Shown here in pieces: positions 45,791 to 57,455 of a stretch of 64,000 nt of DNA (position 1 is the stretch's first letter; every line of letters begins with the position of its first letter). The stretch lies in contig JAMAHW010000001.1 of the NCBI GenBank assembly GCA_023627715.1, positions 496,001 to 560,000 of the forward strand, given 5' to 3'. The notes under the pieces were generated by a model, which made no database searches, was not told the DNA's origin, and saw nothing but the letters and a program-made list of their open reading frames with translations. The DNA comes from Periconia sp. R9002. Taxonomy: Eukaryota; Ascomycota; Dothideomycetes; Pleosporales; Periconiaceae. The position numbers and the translations under genes were made by a program.

Positions 45791-47392
45791 ATGGACTCAG
45801 CTCAGTTCCGAGAAGCGGCGATTTCGGCCATTGACGAAAGTAATTTCACCCTCTACAACAACCACTACTAAACATTCCTCTTTGGAAAAATGCTTAATTA
45901 TCATAACGACTAACATATTCTAACAGTCGCTCGATACTATGATACTCTCGCTGAACGCCCAGTCCTCCCCTCCATCTCGCCAGGATACCTTAAACCCCTC
46001 CTCCCCGCAGGCCCTCCATCAGAAGGCGAACCATGGTCACAAATCCAAGCCGACATCGAAAGGGTGATACAGCCTGGTCTAACCCACTGGCAACATCCCA
46101 AGTACATGGCCTTCTTCCCCGCAAATGCGTCGTACCCAGGAATCATCGGTGAAATGTACTCGAGTACTTTCACCGCGGCCGCCTTCAACTGGATCTGCTC
46201 ACCGGCCGTCACAGAACTCGAGACGATTGTTCTGGACTGGGTCGCGAAGATGCTGGCTCTCCCCGAGTGCTTTCTTAGTGATAGCCCCGGGGGCGGCGGC
46301 GGCATCATCCAAGGCACTGCCAGCGAAGTCATCGTCACTGCCGTAGTCGCAGCCCGCGAGCGCATGGTGCGCAAACTCCTCACCGCCTCCGGCTTCGATG
46401 CCTCCTCCCAAGAGACCGAAGAAGCCCTCGACCTCGCCGCCACGATCCGTGGCAAGCTCGTCGCATTAGGGAGCGAACACGCGCACTCGTCGACCCAGAA
46501 AGCCGCCATCATCGCCGGGACGCGATTCCGCACCGTCCCCGCGCCGCAATCTTCAAACTTCGCCGTCACGGCATCTGCCCTCCGCTCCACCATCGAAGCA
46601 TGCAAAGCAAAAGGCCTCGAACCTTTCTACTTCACCGCGACCCTCGGCAGCACCGCGACCTGCGCCGTCGACGACCTCCAGGGCATCGCGGCCGTTGCAC
46701 GCGACTACCCTGATATCTGGATCCACGTCGATGCCGCGTACGCGGGCTCCGCACTGATTTGTCCCGAGTACCAGCACCTAACTCCACCCATGAAACACTT
46801 CTCATCCTTCAACTTCAACCTGCACAAGTGGCTCCTCGTGAACTTCGACTGCTCGGCCTTCTACGTCCAGTCCCGCAAGGACCTGACAGACACCTTCACC
46901 CTCACGCCCGCGTACCTCCGCAACTCGTACACCGAGTCGGGCCTCGTGACCGACTACCGGGACTGGCAGATCCCGCTCGGACGCCGGTTCAGGAGTCTGA
47001 AGGTGTGGTTCGTGCTCCGGACGTACGGGGTCGAAGGCTTGAAGCGCTTCATCCGCGGCGGGATCAAGTTGGGCGAGTACTTCAACGAGTTGCTGGACTC
47101 GAGGAAGGATCTCTTCACAGTCGTCACGCCTGCGGCTTTTGCCTTGACCACGTTCCAGGTCAAGCCTGGATCTTCGTCGAGCGGAGAGGATGACAGGGAA
47201 GAGGCGAATCGCCTCACGAAAGCGGCGTTTGAGATCGTTGATAAACAACGCGAGTTCTTCCTCACCAGCACCGTCGTCAACGGCTTGTACATTATCCGCG
47301 TTGTGAGCGCGAATGAGCGCGCTGAGGAGAAGTACGTCAAGATGGTGTTTGAGGCGTTGGTTGCTGCTGCGGAGGAGGTTAAGGGGAAATAG
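45791..47392 (+). CDS. PLP-dependent amino-acid decarboxylase (aromatic-L-amino-acid / group II)
   Basis: Cytosolic decarboxylase of the DOPA/tyrosine/tryptophan decarboxylase type. Exon 1 is short (45791-45839, MDSAQFREAAISAIDE). An 87-nt intron (donor GTAATT, branch CTAAC, acceptor CAG) leads to exon 2, 45927-47392; total 504 residues. The sequence shows VLPSISPGYLKPLLP, HWQHPKYMAFFPANASYPGI and the cofactor-contacting GGGGIIQGTASEVIVTAVVA. WIHVDAAYAGSALICPEYQH carries the PLP-binding Asp. The Schiff-base Lys317 is in FNFNLHKWLLVNFDCSAFYV. HWQHP and DAAYAGSA are diagnostic of the aromatic decarboxylases. The catalytic-loop Tyr region (FTLTPAYLRNSYTESG) is present. No terminal truncation. 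The exact substrate (Trp, Tyr, DOPA) cannot be read from the sequence. Confidence 0.94.
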
Positions 47393-48224
47393 CGGGGATA
47401 TGGCGGTGTGCTTTTGCATTCGAGAACAGGTTCGGTTCGTTGTTCATGACGAATAGATGGGTAAAGAACTTTCCATTTTTTGGTTAGAAATATACTTTAT
47501 AGATATATTGGGAGGGTAAGATGGATCGAGGATGAATGGGGGGAGTGGAGGGGGGGTTCTTCCGAAAAAAAGGTATGCTAAGAGGGCTCGGGAGACTTTT
47601 CTTGGGAACTGGATAGATATAGACGAGTATATATCCCATTCGCATTTATTTAGTACACATAGAGGAGGACGAGGGGAGTTGGTGATGGAGGAGAAGAGAG
47701 GACGAGACAGGTATTTTCCTTCATCCATCTAAGTCTGACGTCCATCATTTATTCAAAGCGTCAGCGACGATTCACTTGCTTGTGGAAGAAGCACTGCGTA
47801 AGTATTATGCGGAAGCAAGCATCGAGTTGCCAATTGATGATCCCTTCGTACTCTATGCATCAACTTGATTTCATCTATATATTCGTTCCTGAGTTCCGTG
47901 CGCGTGGGTCCATTCAACCGCACCTACATCTCGTTCGATAGATTCCAAAAACGTAAAAAAAAGAGTACGTACGTTACGCCAGCATATGCTAAGAATGCGA
48001 TTGATTCCCCATCCCACCCCATCCTAACCAATGACTTGAAATAAATCCCGATGATAGAAAAAAAGTTGACAAACCAATAAACAAATGCCAAAACCAGATA
48101 ACCAAGACCAGTTGACGGTTCTATGCCATATCATAATAATCCATTCATATCCGACGATGCGAAAAAAATGCTAGATGCTAACAATGTAGAAAATCATTCA
48201 TTCACTGTCTCTTCTTCTCCACGT
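47393..48224. other. Convergent intergenic region
   Basis: Lies between the decarboxylase and PQ-loop gene stops. AT-rich, with several A runs. No gene supported. Confidence 0.5.
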
Positions 48225-49841
48225 CTACTGACTGCTCCCCATGGCGGTTCCCCCGTATCCAAAACTTCTCGGGCTAGCGTGTCTCTGCGTTCCTAGCAGT
48301 GCCCTGGCCTCGTCTAGTGCGCCCCGGGAAGAGATCGGTATGCTTTGACTTCTCTCGTTGTTGTTGTCCGCACTCGACGTCGAGTTCTCGTGGGCATCGG
48401 AGGCAGGGGTTGGTGCACGACTCGTGCTCGGTGTCCCCGCCACACTAACGGCAGGTACCCATCCCCTCATCCACCCGCTGACTCTCCTCCACCGGACGCG
48501 CCTTCGCTTACGTGCTCCGTCGTCGTTGATGAGAACCACAGAGACTACACTGTCGTCGTCGCTGGAACGTACCTTCCCGCGTCCTCGGGGCGTATCATCT
48601 CCGTTTCCTTCACCGAAATACCAGAATTGGAATCCGACAGCTGCGTCCATGACCAGGACTCCCGCGGCGCCTAGAAAAAAAGGTGTCGCTCGCAATACCC
48701 AATCGGCGCGGACACTGCCTTCGGGACCAACCCAGCCGTGTCCCTCCCCGGGCGCAAAGTCAGACCATCCGCACGGATTCGTGAGAAGCGACGTCGAGTA
48801 GAAGAGATTGCCAAAGAAAGCGGCTAGGAAAAGTGTAGGGCTGAGCCCTGCGGTCGATTTGCGGACGTGGTTCTTGTAGAGTTGGGGGAGGCGCGACCCG
48901 AGGTAGAGAAGGGTGCTCATCCACGAGAGGATTTTGCCGGCCGTTTCGGTGGCGGTGGCCGACGAGGAGGTCGAGGCTGCAGTGGAGCGTAGAGAGGGTG
49001 TATGGTGTACGTACGAAGCCGGAGCGAAGGGGCTCACTGGCTTTGCGGCGGAGGTATGGGAGAGAATGGCGAGGAGAAGTGAGATATAGAGGACTGTTTT
49101 CGGGGACGGAGAGACGCCCGAGGGAGACGATGATGCAGCTACACGTCTAACGTCGCGGTGAGTAGGAGTGGTGCCGGTTGGAGTTCCCTGCCAGGATTCT
49201 TTCGTAGGAGAACGGGCGTAGTTTGGCATGCGGAAGGCATCCATGGGGTTGGAGCGTTTTGGTATACTCTGTCCCGGATTTGAGGGTGGGTTTGTGTCGG
49301 TTTGACCGGTAGGGCTGGATTTAGGAGTCGACTCTGCAACAGTTGTCGAACTGCTTGCAATACTCATGCCGTCCCATGTCTGGTTCATACCGGACCCATT
49401 ATGACCATTTGTCGAATGTTTGGTATCCAGGGCCGGCCGCAAAGGTCGCCCGTGTTTAAGGAGTGCGTACCATACCCACTGCCCACATAGAGCACAGTCA
49501 ACGAAAACGTAATAACTGGCGATAATGACCTGCCATGTTGCCTGCTGTGTAAACAGAGATCCCAGCAGGTTCGACAAATCACCCAACAGCCATTCCGTGA
49601 GGAAGAATATACTGAGCCCGGACGTAGATTTGAGCTTATAGTTTTTGTATATTTGCGGGAGCTGAGCGAACAGCCACGAAACGATGCTGAGCGTACCGAG
49701 TAGTGTAGAGATGAGGGCGAGGTTTGTAGGGACGCAGGAACCGAGGGTAACGGACAGACTGTATAGAAAATCGTTGGCGGGTTCGCAATGCTCGGGTAAT
49801 GCGCGATGGCCTATGTGTAAGGGTGATAGGTAAGGAGGCAT
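48225..49841 (-). CDS. YPQ1: PQ-loop repeat protein, vacuolar basic amino-acid transporter (YPQ/RTC2-like)
   Basis: Minus strand, single exon, 538 residues from ATG 49841 (MPPYLSPLHIG). An upstream in-frame extension of 25 codons has no family character. There are two PQ-loop repeats, each with the defining motif: LFAQLPQIYKNYKLKSTSGL at about 57-76 and LGSRLPQLYKNHVRKSTAGL at about 314-333. Around seven hydrophobic spans are grouped around them. A long hydrophilic Ser/Thr/Pro-rich loop (about 132-245) separates the halves, as in fungal Ypq proteins, which export Lys/Arg/His at the vacuole membrane. The C-terminal 150 residues are hydrophilic and include a basic ARKRRRVRWRRVSGWMRGW segment and an acidic and Ser-rich tail. 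The second-half WSDFAPGEGHGWV loop is typical. Confidence 0.9.
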   Translation of the reverse strand: MPPYLSPLHIGHRALPEHCEPANDFLYSLSVTLGSCVPTNLALISTLLGTLSIVSWLFAQLPQIYKNYKLKSTSGLSIFFLTEWLLGDLSNLLGSLFTQQATWQVIIASYYVFVDCALCGQWVWYALLKHGRPLRPALDTKHSTNGHNGSGMNQTWDGMSIASSSTTVAESTPKSSPTGQTDTNPPSNPGQSIPKRSNPMDAFRMPNYARSPTKESWQGTPTGTTPTHRDVRRVAASSSPSGVSPSPKTVLYISLLLAILSHTSAAKPVSPFAPASYVHHTPSLRSTAASTSSSATATETAGKILSWMSTLLYLGSRLPQLYKNHVRKSTAGLSPTLFLAAFFGNLFYSTSLLTNPCGWSDFAPGEGHGWVGPEGSVRADWVLRATPFFLGAAGVLVMDAAVGFQFWYFGEGNGDDTPRGRGKVRSSDDDSVVSVVLINDDGARKRRRVRWRRVSGWMRGWVPAVSVAGTPSTSRAPTPASDAHENSTSSADNNNERSQSIPISSRGALDEARALLGTQRHASPRSFGYGGTAMGSSQ

Positions 49842-51007
49842 GTTGTCATAGGCGCAGAGATGGCGCACGCGAGCTATAGGATGGCTTGGGTATGTATAGG
49901 CGGGTAAGCTCCGCAATCACCTCCGCTTGTACACAACTGCTTGAGAGAGGTATATTGTAGTTGTCTTCGACGTTTCCTGCCTCTTTTCTACACCCTTCAC
50001 TGACTCGGACTTGAACAGCTATTGTCGCCTAGCGATGGCGGCGGCGGGGTCAGGTGTTGGTCTCAGGTGGGGGGTTGGTGTGGTCACAGCACCAAGGCGC
50101 AGCCGCTACCGCTCCAGGTTATGGACGGTAACAATAGAAAAGGAGGAGGAAAGGTGAACTGATGGAACGAATACGATCAGAGAAGCTGGTTGACTCAGCT
50201 TTCGCTTGGACTCGAAACGGAAATATCCCGAAGCGACTCGACGATGCAAAGGAGATGGACAGCCACGGAGAGGTGGATGCAACAAGACAACAATGATGAC
50301 AATAGCGGAATGCTATTGGGTAGAGACCAAGGAAGAGGAAAGTAAGAAGAGCGAGGAGAAGAAGAAGAAGTTGTGATTAGAGAGGATGACTGGGAGAGGT
50401 ATGGCAGGAGAGGCGCGTTGACAGTCATCCGCCCGGCGTCAACAAGGACCTGCCTACGGTAACCTCCCGGAACATCATGCAAGACGATCCTCTATGGGCC
50501 CCGGCGGGCTCAGATGACCCGATAATAGACATCCACGCGTGAGAAAAGCAAAGGCGGTAGGACACCGTGTGACTGCTGTGTTGATAACGATAGATAAGGG
50601 GGGAGGCTCAAACTTAGCTATCGTCTTAAGTAACCGCCGCTATCCGTCGCGCGCACCCATCGATCGCATCTTTCCTCCTCCTCCCCAACACGTTCCCTCA
50701 CGAACGAACAACTAAAGGGCATTTCGACGAAAATCACGCGTTATGATTGTGCTTCACTCCTACATAATCTCATCACCGCTCCTTTCATTGCTTCCACCAC
50801 TGGCCCTCCGCCATCGGAGTCCACGCCTTGGCATCTTCAATCGCAACTAATATTCTTCACTAACACCAGTCCGCCGCTGTCACAAACGTAACAGAAACTC
50901 ACGCTAGTAACCCTTCCATCCACCTCAAAGGGGCATCGCGATGAATCAACCATGCAGACACTGGTACCATGTGAATTGCGCGAAAGTATGGTCTCAGCCC
51001 GTCACTA
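49842..51007. other. Intergenic region
   Basis: Holds the promoter of the minus-strand PQ-loop gene and the 3' region of the minus-strand membrane-protein gene. GAA/GGA-rich run near 50336-50370. No gene supported. Confidence 0.5.
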
Positions 51008-51815
51008 CTAGTACCAGTTCCTCCACCCTACAATCCCCGCCGTCATTACCGCGAATCCACCGAGCATCCTACTCCAACCGCCTTCCTGACCCATGCTGAG
51101 CGCGACAAGATCGTATACCAGACACCCGCCGAAGATCCAGTCGCTGGAGCTCGCTGCCGCCGCGAAGCCAAGTCCCGTAGCCACTTGTACGAGCGTGTTG
51201 GGCGGTACACCGCGGTAGTACGCCGCTGAAGTATTGTGCAGTAGGTCAAGGACGCCGATGCCTGCAAATGTTTTGGCGACGATGTGAGTGAGGACATTGG
51301 GGGTCGAGCGGGTGTTCAGTGATGGGAGTGCGGTCGTGATGTAGAGGAGCTGCGAAACAGTGTTTACAATGACAAATATGTTGGAGGTCGCAAGATCGTT
51401 GGAGTTCCAGTAAAACATCCAGGCTGTTCGATTCCACAAAAAAACATGTCAGCATTCCGATACATGTAGAAACCTGTCCATTTCCCCAATGTTTTTTTTT
51501 TTGGACAGGAGGGATAGACTTACACCCTATACAAAAGTTGCCCAACGAATACACCCAAGCGAACTTCTCCATCAATCCTCTTTCCTCTGTCGTCCCGTCT
51601 CCCCTACATAGTCTCCACAGCCACGCAAGCTGCACCAACTGCTGCGGGAAGAAAAAGCCCGCAATGAAGTACGGCTGCGGCGAGAAGGCCGCTATATTCT
51701 TGTTGTGGATGTTCAACATGTTAGGACTCGAAAACATGCCATATTGTTGTGCCGCGAAATCGAAGGCAAAAGAGAGCGGCGCGATGATACGCGGAGCTGA
51801 ATTCATGGAACCCAT
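51008..51815 (-). CDS. Multi-span membrane protein, unknown function (two exons)
   Basis: Minus strand. Exon 1 runs 51815-51524 from ATG 51815 (MGSMNSAPRIIAP). A 100-nt intron (51523-51424, donor GTAAGT, acceptor CAG) leads to exon 2, 51423-51008. The 708 coding nt give 235 residues. About six hydrophobic helices are seen: AFSPQPYFIAGFFFPQQLVQ, a short span around LAWLWRL, FAWVYSLGNFCIGSWMFYW, IFVIVNTVSQLLYI, TLVQVATGLGFAAAA with SDWIFGGCLVYDLVAL, and LGGFAVMTAGIVGW. Charged residues are few and sit in the loops. I do not recognise the family, but the composition and length suit a fungal integral membrane protein of the ER or vacuole. The splice junction restores one continuous helix-rich protein and is considered good. 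Confidence 0.75.
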
Positions 51816-52686
51816 TTCCCACAAACTCGAAATGTAGATGTACTAGTTCGAAGACCGGGAAAATGAAGACTGTATAACGTTGCCTGACGTGTCGATGGCG
51901 AGTGGAAATATGTGTACTGTACTACCAAGCTAGAAGATACTATGTAGCTTCTAATCGATCTTATAGATGGGTTGTAGAACGCATAATATACGCAAAAAAG
52001 TGTTTGTAGGCGTTTGGTTGATTCTTATGTATTCCCCGTTTTTGTGCTGCTTGGGTGCTATTAAACATATGGTTGTGTACAAAGGAAGATCGTAGACGTC
52101 ACTATAATTCCTTCCCTTCGTGCATCTCAAATCTTGATCGATCCCAAACCCCTTGATATAGGCCGCGATGTTGGTTTCGGATTGATTACACTTATTTATT
52201 TCTCAGTCTATATATGAATTTTAGGCATACATGTGAAGTTTATGGGGGTTGCTTTCGTGATTGCTGTACGGAGTGCACGTACCTATACCGAATACGTGCA
52301 CAATGAGTATATTGCTTTTATTCTTTCGCTACGAAATGCGCAACAACAAGGAATGATTTTATGTATACATTAACAACCACTACCTGGCAGATGATCTCAC
52401 AGCTCGGTGCAACAAGTTTCTCTTCCCGGCCATCCAATCATGCCGCGGCTCTGCAACTTCAGCTCAACGACCAACCACATGTGCAGCAACACGAGCGATT
52501 TACGCCAGCCTACTGCCTGGCTTTTGAGGAAAGGCTTCAGCCGTTCATTAAACCCCACTTTCTTCAGCCTGATGCGTTCTGTGCGTTCTTCACCATCTTT
52601 TACCCTTCTTTTGTCGCTTTATTACATCTTTTCGAGGTCGTGTTGAGCTACAGGAAGATCAGAATTGCTAGACTGTATCAACAACT
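51816..52686. other. Divergent intergenic region, AT-rich toward the right
   Basis: Upstream region of both the minus-strand membrane-protein gene and the plus-strand pseudo-caspase gene. A 115-codon frame at 52361-52708 has no motif and overlaps the next gene's start. AT content rises here relative to the left side. Confidence 0.5.
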
Positions 52687-55600
52687 ATGTTTAGCCTGTT
52701 GGAACTAAGTTCATCGGAAGATCTTCCATCATCTGGAATTCCGCCCAATAGTTCTGGGAAACCACAGGCTAGGAGATTCCCAATGGATTGGAGCGACGAC
52801 TCATCAGAGGAGTCTGATGAAGACTATGTAGACCCAACACCGAATACACCCAGGGATAGTGAGCATTTGAACAAAGTCGCTTCCAAAAAACATAGGTCGC
52901 CAGTCAGATTCGAGGAGGTGAATTCAGAAATTGCAAGATATCATATCACTGATAAGCAAGTGTACGTCCTGATGCTTAGCTGGAGAGGTGCCATGGGTGA
53001 AGCGGAAACAGAACAGGAGGTTTGTTCCTCATCTTCTTCTGACATTGAACTGGACTTAATCAATCTCCAGTCAATTTGGGCTTTATCTCGTCTAACAGCG
53101 TTAATAGATTGAGCTGCTTAAACGATTGTTTTCGCACATCTTCAAGTACAAAGTAGAGCATTTCGAGATAATGGACCCGCTCGATGATATCGCTATTTCT
53201 ATGGCCTCTTTTCTCCGTCATGACCAACCAGGAAACCTGATGATCTTCTATTACAAGGGCCAATTATCGTACAGGGAAGTCGGCAAAGAATTTATACTCT
53301 GTCGCGATGCTGATGAATGGGGAGAGGATAGTGTAGTGGATTGGGAGGATATTCGGCACGAAATTGCTAAGAACATCTATTCAGACACCCTAGTTGTTCT
53401 GGATTGCAATATACCACCATCTTTCCAGACTGACGCTTTCCTACGTTCTAATGAGAAGTGGGCAAGACCAATGGAAGGCCTATTGCCATACCCACAGACT
53501 TCACAAACGGATACTCTGTCCCTGACGAAATTCATAACAAAAGCACTCATAGATTTTCTACCTATGAACCAAGGTGCTCCTTGTTTCTCAACAAAAGATA
53601 TTGTCCAACTTTCCAATGACTGCAACAGAGGGTGGCCTAAACTGCGTAGATGTGGCGATCAAGACAGAGACATTTATCTGCAAATTCAAGGAACACCCCG
53701 CGATTTTATAGGGGTGCGTTACTATGATTTGGATGAAGCTTCAGCAAGATTGGCAAGAATCCTCTGGGGAAACTCCACCCTTATCGACGTAGCTATAGAA
53801 GCTGTTTCAAAGTCCGACTTAAGAACATTTCTTGAGCATCATGACTATATACTGGGAAAGATCATTGCAAGAATATCTGCATCAATACCTGCATCTTTGG
53901 TCCCCAAAATTCGCGAACACAGCTCTCGCATGGCTTACAATATTGTAGGCAACGACAATAATGAATGGGAGCAAGACGGAAGAAAATATGGCGACAAAAC
54001 CTTGGATATGAAACCGGGTAAAGATGCGGAGAAAAGGGAAAAATCTACACTGAGACGTAACTCGAATGATATAATGGACGAAAGATCAGAGTCGCTGTCA
54101 CAGAAAGAGTTCGACGGCCTGGTTCAACTTCTCACAAACAAAGGGTCGTCGACGGAGGATCTGCGCACATACTTTTTCTGCTTTGCCTATCCGGAGAAAT
54201 CAATACAAGAACTTTTGAACTCGAAAAATCTCACAATTTTAGTGGACCTGCTAGAAAAACAATTCAACGAGGTTGCGATTGGCGACTTTGCCTGGCTCCA
54301 GGAACTCAAAGATGCCGGTCATACAGTGGTAGAAATTGCCGACATACTCATTGAGGAGGCGGAATTCTCACCATGGATCATTCTAGAGCCCCGTCCCACC
54401 CTGAACATTGACTTGAATGAACTATACATCGCAGAAGCGCACCACGCAGCAAACTGTGTGCACGAAATACTCAGAGACACACCTGGCTCCTTTAGAACGT
54501 CGGAAATTGGTGCTAACATCAACCTTAACACCGATGAAAAATTGATCGAAGAAATTCAGGAGTTAATTGGGTTAGCTGGCGTAGTACCCATTGGTCGAAA
54601 TCGAGATAACTGGAACGGCACTGTTGTTTTCCATAAACCTCGCCCTACTGCAACAATATTTTACAACAACCCCGAATCCCACAATGTTTTGTGGGATAGT
54701 CTACAAAGGGCGATGATAAGTACGCATCGCTTCATTCATGCCTTCAGCCTCCTTCAGTCAGCCGGCCTCTGCTGTAATACCTTCACCGTTGTTGTCGCTC
54801 AACGGTTTCCCTCCTTCAGGGACGACGACACGAGTTCAGTTGAACTGCGCCGCATTGAGATCAAAACATGTCTGGAATTTGTGTACTATCTAGACAGAAT
54901 TGCACATAATGGCTTGCATGACAATGCTGATTTCCATGGCATTCGAGATTGTGTGAACAGAATTTTAGATGTTATTGACGAACACTACTTCTATAACATT
55001 ACGCTCCAGAAGCCCGAAGATGCCGTCCACATGATAGCGCTAGCCGCACAGTTCTTGTCTTTGGGCTTTCTCTTGTACAACCAGGCTCATATGGGGCAGA
55101 TCCACCCTGTCTTTCTTGATCACGCGCTCACGACTATAATTCTTTCGGGGATCGGTCCGAGAAACCACAAAAGACCATACATAGTGGTCGAACCTGTTGA
55201 GTTGACATGCGTGGGTGATATGCTTCAATCCTCAGTGATGGTCTTTAATATTCAAGACCCTACTCACGCAACACTGTTTAGTACAGAAGGTTGTAAATTC
55301 GATTTAATCACGACAGCTGAGAATCTTCTCGACACATGGGGTCCTGGGAACTTGATAGTCTCCGCTGTCGATCCCCAATCTCCACAGGGAATCCGTATAT
55401 GTGGTGGGTTAATACATTGCATGGATCCACAGACACGGGTATTTCATTGGTCCAAAGACGCCACTATTGACCTTATAATACCTGTTTCACTGGATCTAAC
55501 ATCATATATCCGAGTGGGAGCTTTAGTCAACGAAAACCCGAAATGTTCCATTGATGTGGGCGAATGTTGGAGCCGTTCTCACGTTGCGTTTGAGTATCTG

Positions 55601-56569
55601 GGCGCACAAGACAGCTTCTGGGTGCACGATGAGAGCCAAGTAGGAGCACAGGCTGGACAATACGTCGTACTCCAGTATAACCGTACGAGGCACAAGATAC
55701 CAGGCAAAACATTGAAGCAGCTCATCTTGGAATACGACGAAGGCATGGTGATTTATTTACTCGATAATTTATGGGGTCTACAAGTTAGCTTCTGTACCGG
55801 TGTCGCTAGGCGAGTGCCACTGCGCCTTCTCATTGCTGACTTACTTCCCGTGTTTGCGGCCAACCTTCCAGACACTCCATATCCGTGGGAGCAACTGAAT
55901 TCGGACTATAAGATTCTCGACTCTCTACAAACTCACGATTTCCAAAGATGTTTAGCTGCTCTCCCTGAAGATGTCATGTCCTACGTACGCCGCGTCATAC
56001 GCCGAATACTCATCACACTGCAACCAACTGGGATCGATAACGAGGGAAGGTTTCTCATGGTAGCTTGGCCCTACGGACGTCCCCCATATCGATGCTTGAA
56101 AATACCTTGCCACGATAAACAAAACTCATGGGTTCGAGTTCTTGCTGATTCTACAGACTGCGCAACTTTCGCATACGTTACTACACTTTGCCTAGGAACG
56201 CAGACTGTTAAATGCCGTGGTCAGTTGGTGCCACTATGGAACAATACTTCTCCCGTTCTTGAAACAGCAATCATTCGACATAACGAAAGACCAAGCGAGC
56301 CCCTTGGTCCATTGGAGCACAAGAAACTGTACTTTTTCAAGAAAATGGATGATATGTTGCAAGTCACGGTAGAAAGGAGACAAAGAGGACAGCTAAATGA
56401 AGAAGTCTGTCTGTACGTACAGTCGAGTTCGATACCAGCAAGGTTCCGGCAGAGAATCCAGAGATTGGAGATGATGAAGAGAAAGGATGCGAGGATCAGA
56501 GAGAGAAGAGAGCGCAGTGATCTCGGTGCAGAGCAAGTTGTTATATTGTCGAAGTCGGAAAGCGGCTGA
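52687..56569 (+). CDS. Large protein with degenerate caspase-like (C14-like) N-terminal domain
   Basis: Exons 52687-53019 and 53108-56569 join across an 88-nt intron (donor GTTTGT, CTAAC branch, TAG acceptor) to 1,264 residues. Residues 1-80 are acidic and Ser-rich. Residues about 84-215 follow the pattern of fungal caspase-like (peptidase C14-like) domains: strand KQVYVLMLSW (90-99), an acidic stretch then IELLKRLFSHIFKYKVEHFE (112-131), then NLMIFYYKGQ (154-163) and VDWEDI to SDTLVVLDCN (188-212). In active members the fourth block usually reads YYxGHG and the last LDCC. Here Gln163 replaces the His and Asn212 the Cys, so a protease would be dead. The remaining 1,050 residues are an unrecognised globular region ending in a basic Arg/Lys-rich helix (RQRIQRLEMMKRKDARIRER). 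Removing the intron is required to join the two halves of the fold, which supports the gene model. Cell-death or recognition roles are inference only. Confidence 0.65.
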
Positions 56570-56801
56570 TAGTAGTAATCAAATGAGATTCCTAATGAGA
56601 TTTTCGTCTCACGACTCATGTGATGTACACGATTTTTAAAAATCAACGTGTTGGTTTGATACCCCAGTCACAGGACCTCTGTGCGTTTGCTCTCAGGGCA
56701 GGGCATATGTAAGATGCCCTCGCCCACCTGTTTTCATCTGTAGGGGCACTGTTACTGCCCTCAACCACCTACCTATACAACCCAGCGTTTGTGGACTCGT
56801 A
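56570..56801. other. Short intergenic region
   Basis: Separates the large protein gene from the next frame. No gene or clear signal seen. Confidence 0.4.
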
Positions 56802-57455
56802 TTGTACATTTACAAAAACCATGATTTTCCGTTTAACTACAATGCAAGTAGAAATAAGATCAGATTCACCGGTCATTTTAACATTTTATATAAACATCCC
56901 ACGCAATCAACTTATCTGAGGAACCTTTCATACGGACAACTCCAACGCACAGTCTTTAATCAAGTCACACGAAGCACTCTCATCATTGCATCTGATCTGA
57001 AGACATTTGCATACGTGCTGTTCGGGGTTCTGGGTTGTCTGTTCATCATTTTAGCTTGCAGCGCTGGTGTCATGATCTACAAATGCTGCTGTTCGAAAGC
57101 TAAAGAACCTGAGGATGTGGAGTTGACAAGCTTCACCGTAGCAAACCCTCCACCTTTGCCAGTTGTGCCTCCACCAGTCGCCCTTGTTCAGTCTGTTCGG
57201 TACCGAAATGGGGGAAGCCCTCACAGCCATGTTATTCCTGCACATACGGACATTCCCCCTGCCTACGCGGGGAGTTCTCCTGCCTCCGAGGATATTTCTC
57301 CTATCTTTGAGCAAATTCCTCCTGTGTACACGGAAACTCCTGCCTTTGAGGAAATTCCTCCCGTCTACACGGAAACTCCAGTCAATGCGGATACGCCTTC
57401 TGCGCAGCGGATATACTTGCCAACTGATGCAGGTTATCCCTTCCAATGGAGTTAG
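56802..57455 (+). CDS. Single-pass membrane protein with Pro-rich tail (start unresolved)
   Basis: A plus-strand frame open from 56802 to the stop at 57453-57455 (217 codons) with no ATG before the membrane segment, so the start lies in an unresolved upstream exon; an out-of-frame ATG at 56821 is a candidate. A strong transmembrane helix (TFAYVLFGVLGCLFIILACS, codons about 68-90) is followed by Cys-rich YKCCCSKAKEP, a likely palmitoylation site and stop-transfer. The cytoplasmic part is acidic then Pro-rich, with PPPLPVVPPPV and near-repeats of IPPVYTETP. The family is not recognised. It is co-oriented with the large pseudo-caspase gene 232 bp upstream and with another single-pass gene 531 bp downstream. 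Confidence 0.5.
   Translation: MYIYKNHDFPFNYNASRNKIRFTGHFNILYKHPTQSTYLRNLSYGQLQRTVFNQVTRSTLIIASDLKTFAYVLFGVLGCLFIILACSAGVMIYKCCCSKAKEPEDVELTSFTVANPPPLPVVPPPVALVQSVRYRNGGSPHSHVIPAHTDIPPAYAGSSPASEDISPIFEQIPPVYTETPAFEEIPPVYTETPVNADTPSAQRIYLPTDAGYPFQWS

Noticed and set aside
46802..47419. 205-codon minus-strand frame
   Set aside because: Antisense shadow of the GC-rich decarboxylase coding sequence.
52361..52708. 115-codon frame before the pseudo-caspase gene
   Set aside because: No recognisable features, and it overlaps the start of the much better supported gene in another frame.
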